Source: Breviolum minutum Mf 1.05b.01
Lineage: Eukaryota > Sar > Dinophyceae > Suessiales > Symbiodiniaceae
Assembly (NCBI GenBank): GCA_000507305.1
Contig: DF239133.1
Location: 191,001-255,000 of the forward strand
Length of the DNA stretch: 64,000 nt
Reading direction: 5' to 3'
The notes under the pieces are model-generated. The model was not told the DNA's origin and searched no databases. It saw only the letters and a list, made by a program, of their open reading frames with translations. Positions 43,300 to 56,348 of the stretch are shown piece after piece; the first letter of the stretch is position 1, and the number at the start of each line of letters is the position of its first letter. The position numbers and the translations under genes are program-made.

Positions 43300-46040
43300 A
43301 CTCTTTTGTCTTACAAGACGTTTTCACCACTATTTTTTGTTGAAATCAGTCTTGTTATCAGTTTGGGGTTTATGGGTTCACCTTCATCACCAGCAACACC
43401 CATTCCCTGTATGCACTATGTCGGTGGATTTTTTCTGATTTGGGAGTCCTTATACCATGGCCTGACATTTCAACTTTGTGGAGTATGGTCAAATTCACCA
43501 AGTCAATCTTTTTGTGCATTGAAAACAAAGGACTGTGTTTTTCTTCATTCTTCTCTAGCTATAAACACTAGTGATAATATCATAACATATTATATATTAT
43601 ATCACGTCTGAGAGCATGCCGGGGTTTTTGCATCATCTACTGCACTGTATTTCTCACATGTCTATACAATGTACAAGGATTCATCCCCGCGTCATAGGGC
43701 GCGCCTAGCCTAGCAAAGAATGCCCACAGTAGAGCAAATGCGATCCAGATCTTTTTCCACGGGCCATCTGGCACAGAGAGGCTATCCAATGTGTTCCAAG
43801 GAAAATGCATCAGAACGACCCATTTGTTCCTGATGGATTGTCAATACTGTATCTACATTACCTTGTTGGGTTCTTCAACTCTTTGATTCAGTCAATGTCT
43901 GACAACCATGTCCATGGAGTTGCTTGAGTGATATGGTGCAGGTGGCACCACCGAAGCCACTTACATGCACATGTTTCACATGATGGCTTTTTTGATGTTA
44001 GATTCATCAAACACTACAAGCATGTCTTTCCGAACATAACACCCACTGTTTCACAACAATTAACCGCACAAACTGGATGATGCGACTCCGAAGTTGCTGT
44101 ACATGTGAGCCTTTAAGAGTCCCAAAAGGAGGTTAATGGGAGGTCCTTGCCAAAACATACATATCATGCTTTTGTGGTAAGCTGTTACAGCTTCACGTAC
44201 CCAAATTTTGGAGTCATAGCTCCTGCCTTCCCAGGTTGTTGGCCTTGAACTCTCCCTATCAACGCGCCAAGAAAAAAAAACGAGCTTTGGGGCTTGGTGG
44301 GCTACAATAGTTTCTTGTGAAGATATCATAAAGAGATATCAACCTATCATAACCTTTCTATACTGTAACTTAAATGACCTATCTATCCGATATAAATTCC
44401 TATAGATTTAATCGTGTACTCTATATAAATTTACATCAACCAACCAACCAACCCTTGAACCCTTCAAGCTCCTTGGGTTTTTTTCATGATCCGATGATCC
44501 GATGATCCTCCCCACCTTGAGCCCATCAGAGTTGATGAGGGGCAGCGGCGTACGAGGTAGCAAACTTCGTTTGTGCCTTCCCAGATGGTCAGGTGGCAAA
44601 TATTAAAGCAGAAAAGAAATCAATCACTTCATATATTTCATATCGATTATATATCAATTTATCAATGCATAGTCTATAAATATATATCTTACTTTATATC
44701 ATATCAAATCATTTTGTATAGTTCCACATATCTTCACTCCAGGTACTTCTATCATTTGAGGTATAGTTGAGCACAGCTTGAAACCTGTTCAAAGCAATTG
44801 GAGGTTTGTGACACCTTCCAAAAAATGTTCATTAAGAGAATTGCTGGTTACAGACTTTTTTTAGGTTCATCCCCAAAGCAAGGAGGATGCAGGATACTTC
44901 AATTGCACTACCTTTGCCAGATGCCTTTTGAACTAGCCAAGATACAAGTATTTCTGCCACACCCGCGGAGGTACCGTAGAGCACACAGGTCTCACCAACC
45001 AACCCTCCTGGGAGGGACAAAGAGGACGGATGGAAATCCGACAATTTTTGCCAAGACCTAGTTAGCCTCCCTAAACGTCTAAAGTTTGTCTCAAGTTGGA
45101 TGCGAAAAATCAGTGCCGCTTAAGGCACTTTCTCCTACAATCATGAATCTGGATGGCCAGACTGGATGCCTCTATCTGGTCGGTTTCGCCCACCTGCAAT
45201 CGTTCTGCCAGTCTTTGCCGGTCATGCCGGTGCGGGTACCTGGCTGCAGAGCGTCTGGCATAAACAAACAGAACAGGCTGCCGAGAGGATCCAATACAAT
45301 TGCTTGTCCACAAAAAACATGGATGCGCTTAATGATTTGATGTTTAAAAAATAGCTGCCGAGCGTTTCCGGCTAAAATTGAAGTGATGATATCCGAAGAT
45401 AGGGATGGAGAGCAACAAGGACGAGAGTAGCAAAAATGCCTTTCAGTCACCTCCATGGAAAAAACACTCAAAGTGCACTCCGATCAACTGGTGATCGCCA
45501 GATTTTGGACCATCCATTCACCCAACCCACCTCGATGGCTTCAGTCTCGCATGTCCTCGGTCGACCGAAAGGCATGGTTGAATGATGTTGAATGGTGCCA
45601 CGGATTGACGATAACAAAATGATTTGAACATGTTCGAAGCAACCCTTTCAAAATGAAGACCTGACAATTCAGGCATGACTTTCTGTGATGGTGACTCATG
45701 ATGATTTATGATGATTCATGAGCATCTGAGAAGGTTCAGTGACTTCGAAGTAAGCAGTTACGAGGGCACAAATTGAATCTCGTGGCATAGAGCATTTTTT
45801 CAAAGGGCCCTTTTCAGGTTTCGGGTGTAGACGAATCATTGAGAGTCCGAAAATCATGGACTGACGTATCAGAACATTTCGTTGAACATCCAGGATTCAA
45901 ATGATTCAAGGTTTCTTAACAATTGTGCTATCCCCAAACTCAGAAATTTTGATAAAATTCGGACATGTTTGTTTCTGTTTTTTTCTGAAGAAATTGGAGT
46001 TTTTCCCATCATGTGAACGATTCAGCCCGAAATGTTCCTT
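43300..46040. other. Mostly unassigned
   Basis: Minus-strand pieces at about 44950-45020 and 45110-45313 have GC-rich, protein-like frames (for example LAERLQVGETDQIEASSLAI) but ends and frames are ambiguous. The rest is AT-rich, with short repeats such as (accaacc)n at 44438. Confidence 0.4.
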
Positions 46041-46052
46041 CCAATTCTCAAC

Positions 46053-46254
46053 TTGATTTCCAAGGTGCGAAAGAAGGCGCGCACCGCCGTACTTTTGCTC
46101 CAGCCCATGTCTGGAGCACTTAAGACCTCCGTCACCGCCTCTGCCAAGAGGGGCCTGCGGTTTTGCGTTTTCTGGGTGAGAATCTTGAGATCTTCTTGGA
46201 TGCTGTGATCTTTCAACTTGTTGGGTAGATGACAAATGCGTTGGTTTGCTTCTC
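46053..46254 (-). CDS. Probable exon, unknown helical protein
   Basis: Reads EANQRICHLPNKLKDHSIQE, DLKILTQKTQNRRPLLAEAV and TEVLSAPDMGWSKSTAVRAF after a tttggcag acceptor. A second frame is open but low in hydrophobic residues. Upstream and downstream exons not found. Confidence 0.5.
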
Positions 46255-47426
46255 CTGCCAAAAAACAACTTGATTTATGTGCTCACGTTCCTAGAGAAAT
46301 TCATTGTTGTGTGTTTTAAGAAGATTGAAATCTCACCAACATATCTGCTGCAGCATTCCCCAAACCTAGATCTATTCTTTGTTGCAACATTGGATTTGGG
46401 GTGCCAGTCGTGGACGCATGTTTGACAATTTTTCCTTCAAAAAACAACTCTCATTCTTGGCCTGCCATGACCAAAAGCTTCTTCCAAACATAGAACCCTG
46501 TGATTTCTTTACTTGGAATGCGAGGGGAAAAGAACGGGTTGACGTTCAAACGTTTGGTGATATGCAGCTTCGGATTTGACTTGTTTGAACCGATTAAGTC
46601 CGGTGGACAGTGATAAAATATCTTCGGCCTCATGAACAGATCAAGTGAACTGGCATGAAAACAACGGATTACACTCATAAAAAGGAACATATCCTACCTT
46701 TGGAAAAGGAAACTCATCCTCTCAACTACCTTTGGAGGAGATATGGTAATTCCCAGAAAGAATATATTGATATGTAACCTCCAGAATCAAAAATTCCACA
46801 TGATTTCGTTTCGCCGGACTTTCCAATGTTTCTGTTTCTGAATTTTCCATCCAGAGAAAGGGTTTCTTTCAGCGCCTATTGAGGGTCTCCGCATTGAATG
46901 GCGACATCAAGATCCTCAGGCGAACGGGTGGTACCACGTGGGTTCCGCTGCGCAATGGGTGGCCTTACTCACAACAAGAGGATTACTGTGGATGTTCAAC
47001 CCAGCTGAAAAAATGAGTCAAAGTCAAAGTGGAAAAATGTTCCATTTCAACACAGGGTGAACATGACAAGAGATGACGCAAAAAAACAACCCTTCGCCCT
47101 TAGGACACAGAGTTCTTCTTGGGTAATTACGCATTGGCGACTTTGAAGCTTGTGTTCAAAGACCTTGGTTTTTGTTGACTTCCTGTCCAATTCAGAAAGT
47201 TTCTGTTGCATGGAAATCGCTTGATATTAAGGGCCCAGAAATTCCAACCGGATGCGGCGCATTGGGGGTTGGGTTCCATCAAATACCTCAAAACAAATCA
47301 CCAAATGACAACATCTGAGCTCCGAAAAAACAAATAAGAAACTGGTTGGTTGATTTGTGTAGGGGCCTTTACTCCGCTCTAGAGGGATCATTCTCACCCC
47401 TTCCAAAAATCCCATTTCTTAACCAG

Positions 47427-47522
47427 ATTTCATGGGCTGCAAAGGAACTGAATCAACAAAGGGCCACCTTCATGGCTTTCTCGCAGGAGGACCTGGAAAA
47501 GGTGATTCTGCTTATGCGTTGA
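47427..47522 (+). CDS. Possible plus-strand terminal exon
   Basis: Reads ISWAAKELNQQRATFMAFSQ then EDLEKVILLMR and a TGA, after an aaccag acceptor: a good amphipathic helix. Alternatively it ends at the GTGATT donor after DLEK. A minus-strand terminal-exon candidate (47227-47286, VFDGTQPPMRRIRLEFLGP) lies next to it. Confidence 0.4.
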   Translation: MSWAAKELNQQRATFMAFSQEDLEKVILLMR

Positions 47523-48884
47523 AGCTGCAATCACTCGTCAACGTAAGAAAATTTGTACAACTCGTTTCAGGGAGGTGTAGTTGTGTGGTTGGATGTGTCT
47601 CATTGTGTTGATGCATTCAATGTAATCAATGTACTGCCCGGGAAAAAAACACTCCACATTAATTGAAAGGCTGGGGATTCACAAACAGAAAATGTCTGCA
47701 GACTCCAAGAATGGGCAGCACGGCGTATGAGTTTACGAGGACGGTTTCATGTCCACCTAAGATTGTTCGAGAACCATCCGGCAGATTTTGGCTGTACCTT
47801 GGCAACTATGGCAAAGAGTTGGATTTACTTCTGATCACTATGCTTATATAATCTATATATTGTACATGTTTTTCAGAAAACAACAACTCAAGCCTTGAAA
47901 ACATTTTAGGAACCCAACAAAAAACCTCGCCCACGTGGTCCCCCTATCAACTCCTAACCCTTTTCCGCCAAGTTTCTCCACCACGGATTCGTTTTACCAT
48001 GCAGATATCATTGGTCTCTGGGTGCACCACCACGCCAATTTGAGACAAAAAAATCCTCTGGAACTCAACTCGGGATGGAAATAATAAAATCCAGAATGCT
48101 TGGAAACACCCAAAGAAACACAGACGGTTACACCTTTAAAAAGACACAGTTAAAACTTAAAGCACTTTAAAGATCTTTAAAGTTTAAAATGATAGGGTGT
48201 TGAAAATGATGGTTACTGTACCTTTCTGGTGTGGGGGGGGGGGGGCAAAAAATGATTTTTAAAAAACGTGCCAAGAGTGTTTTGTTTGCCGAGTGTAAAC
48301 TGATCTTTTTTTGCTGATTGGGAGTGTAACAATCCGGGGGCAAACATGAGACTTTGGTCTTGACACTTCCAAGGTCTCACGGCATTTTGTTTAGTAAAAA
48401 AAGACCCAATCACCACAGAGATCTTTGGACAAAATGGGAATTTGTGAATCCCACAGCATTGATGTCTTCCCCTGAAACATTGGAACCATGAAGCCATAAA
48501 GCAATGGAGGACCCAGACTTTGGGACTGCGCTATATGAGCAATACAAAAAACTTGTTACACTCCAAAAAACCGGTTGGTTAAGAGAAATCTTTATAATGG
48601 CTTGTAGTACATAGTCTGTGTGTTGAATGGATAGTTAAATTACGAACAGCGTTGTTTTACCGTTTCGTCATCTCCAACTCCTTTGCCCGGCCCTCTATCC
48701 CAAGCGTCGTAGGCATGTTGGAAGCACTTTGAAGCAAATCCAACCTTAACAAGCGGCAGTGATCACCAGTGCTACCCTCCCTTTATGTGATTTTGTTTGG
48801 ATGGTATCGATGAGAGGTCAACCATTGCTTGAACGGAATCTCCAACATCTGAACCATCATTGAATCACTGAATGTATTGTGAGT

Positions 48885-49031
48885 TTAGCACTGCTCTGGG
48901 CTCTCACTCTCATCCCACGCAAAATCTGAAAGTGAGACACTGCAACCATGGCATCCAAGGGACACGAAAACATTGACATTGAAATCCAACTCCAACACCG
49001 GTCTTAGGCGGGCTTCTTTCTTATCCTGCAT
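48885..49031 (-). CDS. Probable last exon, unknown protein
   Basis: 48 codons and TAA: MQDKKEARLRPVLELDFNVN, VFVSLGCHGCSVSLSDFAWD, then an acidic end (ESESPEQC). It follows a tttttttcag acceptor. Upstream minus-strand exons could be 49882-49982 and, as a first exon, 52106-52162. Confidence 0.55.
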   Translation of the reverse strand: MQDKKEARLRPVLELDFNVNVFVSLGCHGCSVSLSDFAWDESESPEQC

Positions 49032-49881
49032 CTGAAAAAAAAAACACGTCGTCATCATCATCTTCTTCAATCATCAATGTGGTTTCAAAACATTGCGACG
49101 ATGTGATATGTGTGTGTGTGTGTGTGTCAAGGCAGACAAAATGATGAATCAAAGAAGTCTAGGTGCTTATGCAAGAAGTACTGGTCACGGACCATATCCT
49201 TCTGACAAGTGGACAAAAATGTACGTACTACAAAGTGAATATGTGTGACATGCGTTGGTTCTGCCCCTGTTTTTCAGCTGGGGCATATGAACTATAGTAC
49301 ATCCACAATCAAATAAAGCATAGGTAGCGATTGTAACACCAAACTATCGTAACTATCGTGGCATGTGCCCTTCATACAAACCCCCCTATCTTGTTCAAGC
49401 GAGACTGAGCATGATTTGCATCTGGATGATCCCACTGATTGGTCAATTGATCACGAAAAAAAAACGTGTGATGACAAGTTTCCATAAAACCGTGTTCAGC
49501 TTGTTCCACTTATAAAAGTTTTAAAGTCAAAAAGTCATCACCCCAGTTACTGATCACTTAGGAGTTCTGCAGCCTGACCCCAACTTCTCCTTGAAGGGCC
49601 CACCAGATCTGCCGTAGAGCACGGGGAAACGATAGACCTTTTCTGCAGTTGACTTGGCAAATCCAAAAATCATAGAAAAAACAAGCTGCATGGGTGCACA
49701 CGCTTGAAATATAAGCAGTCTTCGAATGTATTTTTTCGAGGCAACAAGTTCCTTGCATTTCTTGACATCTTGCCAACAACCCGTTTTGCACAAAACATGT
49801 GAATCACTGAAGCAGGTTCAACCCATTCAGTGAAAAAAAAAAACGTTCTGGAGCTGTCATCCGCGCGTTTATTCTATCATT

Positions 49882-49982
49882 CGTGGAGGTTTTTGCTTGG
49901 AGCTGCACCTCGCTGGCCTTGATGATTAAGCCACAATGACCCCAAACCTCAGTTTGTGCCAACGCTGTAGCCACCCTGTAGC
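49882..49982 (-). CDS. Probable exon, unknown protein
   Basis: Reads GYRVATALAQTEVWGHCGLI then IKASEVQLQ after a gaactag acceptor. Good helix and strand character. The donor may be GC (GCAAAA). Confidence 0.45.
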
Positions 49983-52024
49983 CTAGTTCCATAAAAATCT
50001 ATGGAAGAAAAATGGATTATCTTCATGTGAAATGCCGTGAAATGAGTTGGTCGTGTTAAAATATGAAGCAATAAAAGTACGAAGTCATCCAAACCTCTTA
50101 AGGTCCCCTTTTCAAGACGATGTGGAAGAGCTTGTCCTCTCCCCATTGAGGCCCTGGCATTCCCACCCAGGATGTTGGCAATATCCTCGTTGCTTCACAA
50201 AAAATGTTTCCACTCAAATGCATTTGACGCCGTGGCAAACCCTACTACAGGCTTGATCATCTTTGTGTGTGGGTGGTGTTGTAAATCTGTCACAATTGCA
50301 AGTTGGAGACCTGAATCCTTCCATACTCTTACTACTATACATAGATCTCAGAATCCTCGCGGGGATCGTGCAAAAAAACACTCTGAGAGGGAACGACTTC
50401 CACTCCAATGTTGCACCTACCAATGTCACGTGTACCTCCAATATTCTCGTGGTCTTGGTCCCCGTTCCACTCCACTTTGTTGACTCTTCCAATACACCCT
50501 CCAAAAAACCCAAACAGAAGCCCCGACTCAAAATTACCTCAACCCAAGTGTCTCCAGGTAAGAGATATCTCCGGATATCTTTGAAACTCAGAGGGTTTCC
50601 AATCTTCACCTCCGGACCACCTTAAAATGGATCGGCTGATGGCGGTGCCATTCCCAGACCAATCAATATCATGAATTGCTGATGTCCCTCACATACGGGG
50701 CCCTTCATGGTAATAGAAACTCTTGTCTTGGGGTGACGTTTACGCGACGTCGCCCGAATTTGGCTGGATCACTATCCATCTACATCAGAAAAAAGGCTTG
50801 GGTAATTGAAGTTTGCTTGGAACCAAAACTAGATGCTCTAGCTGGTTTTTGCCACGAAAATCATTCGTCGCGATCAATGAATAACTACAGCATTTGCCAC
50901 AAGACAGGTAGTTGGAACGGCAATCTGTAATTTCAGTATTAAAATTATAATGCATATATCATACATACATTAACCTACAGCATACATTGACATATCATAC
51001 ATATCGCATTAGTAAGTCTTGTGACCAGGACATCTAATCGTACTTGCAGTGGCACCCTATGTTCTGTGGATCTTACCGCAAAATCGGAGATATTGCGGCG
51101 AGTGGCTCACGTCAAAGTTGGCGGTGGCCGCAGGGATATCCAAGGCATGACGACCGGCACCACCCCCAAAGTCTGGTCACGAGAGCTTTCCATCAGAAAT
51201 GCGTTGGGTTTTTGTTGGTGTGATTGTGACTTGTTTTAACCTTTTTGAAGGTTTTTGTTCAATGTTTTCTTGAGTGGACTTAGCAAATGGATGTTGGAAG
51301 TGACGTAGAATGTAGACTTCAGGGAACTATCTCAGTAATTTGTGTAGCGCAAGTTGTTGACCTTGATGACAATCAACTTTGAGAAGGAACATCTCAAGAA
51401 ATTGGGGGGAACGTGGGACTGAAATCCCATCTTTTCTGACTAAAAGCAACAAATTTCCACATGAATTCTTCGGTATACTATACTGGGATCCCCATAGTTT
51501 TGAGACACGTCCCAATGCTATATCGTCCTTCAAACGTCTCTCATCTTCTAATGAATGCACCTGCGGCGGGCACGGTCACCATCTCTTCGTCTGTGTCACT
51601 GGTGTCCTAGTCACCCATGATGCAGTGCGACGCTGCGGACATTGAACAGTGCTGCCACATCAAGAGCTGAAAAAAGCGATTTAGAGAATTCGTTGCTGAC
51701 GTGTTGTCGTGTTCAGATTACTCCGTATGTGACGGTGTCTCTGGAAAGTATATACTCCCCTATTCGACGCACTGCCCAGTCTTTTTTTGTTTCTACACAG
51801 GGATGAAGACAGATGAGATGGAGTCAAAGCTGCAGAGATTAAGAGGGAGTTGGGTTTTGATATGATATTCACATCTTCCCAGAATTTCGAGGGGAGGTTG
51901 ACATCACATTGATATTGATATCCATAATTAGTGGACCACACTGACACCTTCAACATGCACAAATGAATACTGTATATGCAAGTGATTCAACATAAGCTTT
52001 AAAAAATTCGAACCGCCTGTCCAA

Positions 52025-52057
52025 GTACACCACAACAACAACAACAACAACAACAAG
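52025..52057. repeat. ACA/AAG microsatellite
   Basis: Eight aca units followed by aag units; adjoining hydrophobic minus-strand frame is an artefact. Confidence 0.95.
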
Positions 52058-52105
52058 AAGAAGCACTTGCAATAGGATTGAAAAAAGAAAAATCAGGCGG
52101 CTGAC

Positions 52106-52162
52106 CTCCCCAGCCCTCTCCTCTGCTCCGCTTTCGCTACCACTATCACTCATCGGAGCCAT
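52106..52162 (-). CDS. Possible first exon
   Basis: ATG at 52162 gives MAPMSDSGSESGAEERAGE and a GTCAGC donor, phase 0. Acidic, Ser-rich N-terminus in a GC-rich island. An upstream in-frame ATG at 52183 is possible. Confidence 0.4.
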
Positions 52163-52199
52163 GGTCGTAGCGAAGCGCTGCATGGGCCGTTTCGTGATC

Positions 52200-54080
52200 C
52201 CCGAAGGAAGAGCGTGTTGAAAATGTGGAGCAAAAAACGAAAGGTTGGCTGGTTGGCTGTTAATTACTGTTTAATCACTTATAGGGGTGCTTGAATCCCA
52301 AACCCCCCCCAAAAAAATGGCAGCTTTGATATCCTTGCTTTTTGAATATGTATAAAATGATACTTATGACTCAAACAGAGGCGGGAAGTAGTTGAACAAG
52401 CATAAACAGTTTCTAGTGCGCTGGGAAGAAATCCTGCATCTCCTTCTGGTGGAAGTTTTACAAATCATTCTTCATCCTAGGGCTTTGTAATGACTTGAAC
52501 GACAATCAATACCAATAAATACGGCACACGCGACGGTTGAGTCTTCACAAGAATGCCCATGCCGACTGCTCAGCTGAATGTCTTCGATCGTCTGAGTCTA
52601 TGCCAAGACATGTTTGACACTTTTGCGAACCACAAACATCAATATCATCAAGAGAGACATGAGTTCCGGCAAATTGCTGCATTACACTGATATACTCTGG
52701 CGTTTCAGTCATCTGCATGGGTGAAAAACAAACTTAAGTTTGAAGCCGATTGTCAGCGGCAAGGCAGCGGGCAGGCAGGAACATGGGACTGGTGTGGTGT
52801 CGCTAGCCACTTTTACAGAGTTTTGCTAACATAATTTAAAGTGGTCGCTACCCATTTGTTTGATGAATAGACGGAAATCGGACCAAAGTCCAAATTTCTC
52901 ATGTGTGTTGATCTTATATTTACATTTCCATACTGCCCGGATGCTAAAACAAACCAACCTGAAATTGGCAAATCACAATGTCAACTTCCCCAGAAAGTGA
53001 TGGGAAGACATGATAGACAGTCTAGTCTATGATGTATTAGTCGGAGATTCATTAGTGCTATTCAATTCATTCCTGCTCATCGTAATTTCATTGGACGGGC
53101 ATTTGGTACTTCAACAAGGCTGAGCTTATGCCAAAATGCGTCTCCGAAACATCCCCATCTCAGCCAATCAAGGCCTTTCCCTCGCTGGGACTGAGAACGG
53201 ATAATACCTCAGAGGTGGTGGCTGCATGAACATGTGTTTTCCGATTGGAGACGGGGGACTTGCATTGCTGTGTTTTCTTGCCAGAGCTCCAAGAAGAAGC
53301 ATAAAGATTCCAAAACTTGCATCTTCTCTCCCGCTATACTTTGGTCTGCTTCAAGGCCTTTTTAGCCTCGATTCCGATTACAATGTAAAGACCAGTCATG
53401 GGTCATGGGTCTAAACACAAGTTTTTTGAAGGAAGCGAACGGCTACAAAAGTAAATGGCCAGCCAAAGCGATGGAAATCTCCAGGCATTGCCCGCAGTAC
53501 ACATCCGAGCTCCCCTGCCGCTCCATCGCAGTGACGGCCCTCCACGCCGCGGCGAACGCAGCCGCCCAAGACCTTGTGGCGGCCACGTGCTTTGCGTGGG
53601 AGGGGAAAGAGATGAGGATCTGTGATTCTACTGAAAATTCGAAGAAAAGGAAGGTTTAACAACAAGAGCTACAGATAGCTACTGTAGGATTGTTGAAAAA
53701 CATATTCATTGCAGATCCAAAGATTCAAAAATGTAATCCAAAAAAAAGCATTTCAAACAAGCCCTTTCCTTCGCTTCAGTCAGCCCTACTGTGACGTCAA
53801 GGAACCACGAAGGCAGCATGAAACTCGGCCACTTTCTGCGTGATCCGACGATGACTCCGCCTCCCCCGGTTTTCATGCAAGGAGTTGGAGCTTTTGGAGT
53901 TGAAAATGGTGATCAACGACAGTAGAATCTGATTTCTATAGATAAAAAATAAATATATATACATATAGATATCAATATTTTATTTGAAGTGTCTCTGATA
54001 CAATAAATATTTTGCAGAATGCAGATGTTGTATCAGTATCAACTATGTGAAAGCTATACCAACATGCCCACCATGACATG
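52200..54080. other. Mostly no gene; one GC-rich island
   Basis: The island at 53440-53610 is open on both strands (for example AAAFAAAWRAVTAMERQG on the minus strand) and is likely an exon, but neither strand nor frame could be chosen. Confidence 0.4.
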
Positions 54081-54092
54081 TTGGGTGGAGGT

Positions 54093-54702
54093 TGTCAGGT
54101 GAGGGTTGTCATTGAGAATATGATGGGAAGAATGGAGAATTTGAGAAAATTGATTTCAGCTTTCCTTGGCTTAGTGATACTAGTGAGATGGGCTTTGGTC
54201 ACGATGTTCTTTTCTTGAACTACTCAGACAGGCTGCCGCATCCATCGGACTTATGTCAGCCTGATCGGGTCAGGTGAGGGTAGACATACAACTCATCTCC
54301 TGAAATGTGTTCTGTTACTCTCAACTTCGCAGACTGCCTGGAAGCAATCTTCGAACGCTCTTTCTGACATATCTTTTGACATTCTTTCTGACATATCTTC
54401 TGATATATCTTCTGACATTCTTTCTGACATATCTTCTGACATTCTTTCTGACATCTTTCTAACATATCTTTTGACATTCTTTCTGACAAATCGTTTGACA
54501 CACTTTCTGACATATCTTCTGACAATTTTTCTNGGTCCAGCACGCCACACTGAACTCATAGGATCGCGGTTGGGGTCCAGCACGCCACACTGAACTCAGA
54601 GGATCCCAGTTGAGGAGGACGACGGGAGGAGGAGAAGGAGGACGAGAAGGAGGAGGAGGAGGAGAAGAGACTGACATAAAATCTAACAACCCTCACCTGA
54701 CA
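54093..54702. repeat. Repeat cluster bounded by a 17 bp inverted repeat
   Basis: 54093-54109 (tgtcaggtgagggttgt) is the exact reverse complement of 54686-54702. A partial third copy is at 54269-54281. Inside are acattctttctgacatatc-type tandem units (about 54360-54530, one undetermined base at 54533), a 25 bp direct duplication (54534-54558 and 54574-54598) and a purine-rich gga tract. Confidence 0.9.
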
Positions 54703-54919
54703 GGTGGGGAATAACATGTATATTTGATATTTGCATAAAATTGATATATCATATTACAATATATACACCGATATCAACTCTTGGAGATCCAAAAATCTTT
54801 GCATCGTCCCTCAATCTAGTGACACCAGGCATGAAATCTCTAAGCTCTCATCTCAAGATCATGTTGAAAACGTGTCTCTTGTGTTTGGACGCACAAAAAT
54901 AATCTCAATGTTTCTCCAC

Positions 54920-55029
54920 CTGGCAGAACTTCGAGGACAAGGGCCATCGGTGCACAACCAACGCCAGTCGCGCTGGAAGAGCAGCGACCAGAGCTCCTTT
55001 TCGCGATTCAGCGTGGTGAAATATGATGA
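54920..55029 (-). CDS. F-box-like exon
   Basis: Reads SSYFTTLNREKELWSLLFQR then DWRWLCTDGPCPRSSAR, phase 0 from an actatag acceptor, with a GTGGAG donor. LN-EKELWS-LF-RDW is what follows the F-box helix pair in many F-box proteins; the LP---L part would be in the exon before, which was not found. Confidence 0.5.
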
Positions 55030-55189
55030 CTATAGTCTTAGGATGCTTAGTGTTCATTATTATCGTTATCATGTTTTTTTATCATTTTTGTCGCTATCAC
55101 TTACGTATCTAGTTGTTTGTCTATTCATGTATGTATTCATCTATTTGTTGATCTACTGATTTATCTGTCTATTCGTCTATTTACATATG

Positions 55190-55230
55190 TGTTCATTCAT
55201 TCATTCATTCATTCATTCAATCAATCATTC

Positions 55231-55313
<83 letters not shown>
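55190..55313. repeat. ATTC and AATC tetranucleotide arrays
   Basis: Five to six attc units merge into about 20 aatc units, with a short mixed zone. Confidence 0.98.
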
Positions 55314-56317
55314 TCATGTCATTCAGATCATTTCATTCCATTCACATCATTTCATTTCATTCCACTCAATATTTTGTGTGTTTGTGTCTTTGTTCATCGA
55401 TCTATTTCTCTATCCTGTTATGTATTATTTGTTTATATTTCTAGCATTGCTATTATTATCACACGGTATCAAATATCCCACTATGTTTCTGTGTTTTTTG
55501 AATTCTTACATGTTCTTTATTCTAATTTATCCTTCTGATTGTTTCTGTAATACTATCATTTTATTCTGCATGCATGCTTCCCAACGGAAGCAGATCCATC
55601 TGGATGACGGTCCTCTGCATCCACCGCCAGAGCATCACTATGGCAGGAGCCTCGGTAGTGGATTTTACTGACAATTGCGATTTCATGATTTTTGCTAGAA
55701 ACACTTCTGGGATCAAATGACCCATGATTCCAATGATGATAATTCACTAAAACAAAACTGAATTCCGAAATCCATTAAAATCTCAGTCGGTCCGTTTTTT
55801 GGAGCAGCATTTCTCACCGGGTTCACGTCACTTCCCTCACCCCAAGCTACATCTGAGGACAATTGACAGCTGCAAGCGAGCACCGACTCCGTTGCCAGCA
55901 GCCGAAAGCAATGGACCTGTCAAAAAAAATGATGGGATGTTTTTCTCGATCGGTACGGAGAAATACAAACGGATGTCTCGATCTTCGAATCTAGAACATG
56001 GTGTCCCACAGGTTTCAGGAGAAACAAAAGAGGAAAATAAGCTATTTTGCTTCAAGAATCCAAGAACAGAAATCCAGGTTTCTTGCCAAAACGCTGGTGG
56101 AATCCAATTCTTTAACTCTGCAACTGCACGCGCCCACAAAAGCTCAGCCTTTCAAAAAAAAAACGCCATGCCAAAAGGAAAGGAGTCTTCCAACCGCCAT
56201 TGTTCACTATGTTCTGACTTCCAACCTCTACCATACCTGTCACACATCTCAAGGACCCACTCAAAATCCTCAACATCTCTCACCTTCAACTCTCGCGGAA
56301 GTTGCGTCCATAGCATT

Positions 56318-56348
56318 CGTGGAAACGGAAACGGAAACGGAAACGGAC
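56318..56348. repeat. GGAAAC hexamer array
   Basis: Four to five copies of acggaa/ggaaac. Confidence 0.95.

Noticed and set aside
35870-55313. CRISPR-like arrays
   Set aside because: All tandem repeats here are simple or contiguous units without unique spacers.
55117-55671. 184-codon plus-strand open frame rich in Ile, Asn, Gln and Ser
   Set aside because: It is driven by the AATC/ATTC arrays and AT-rich flanks.
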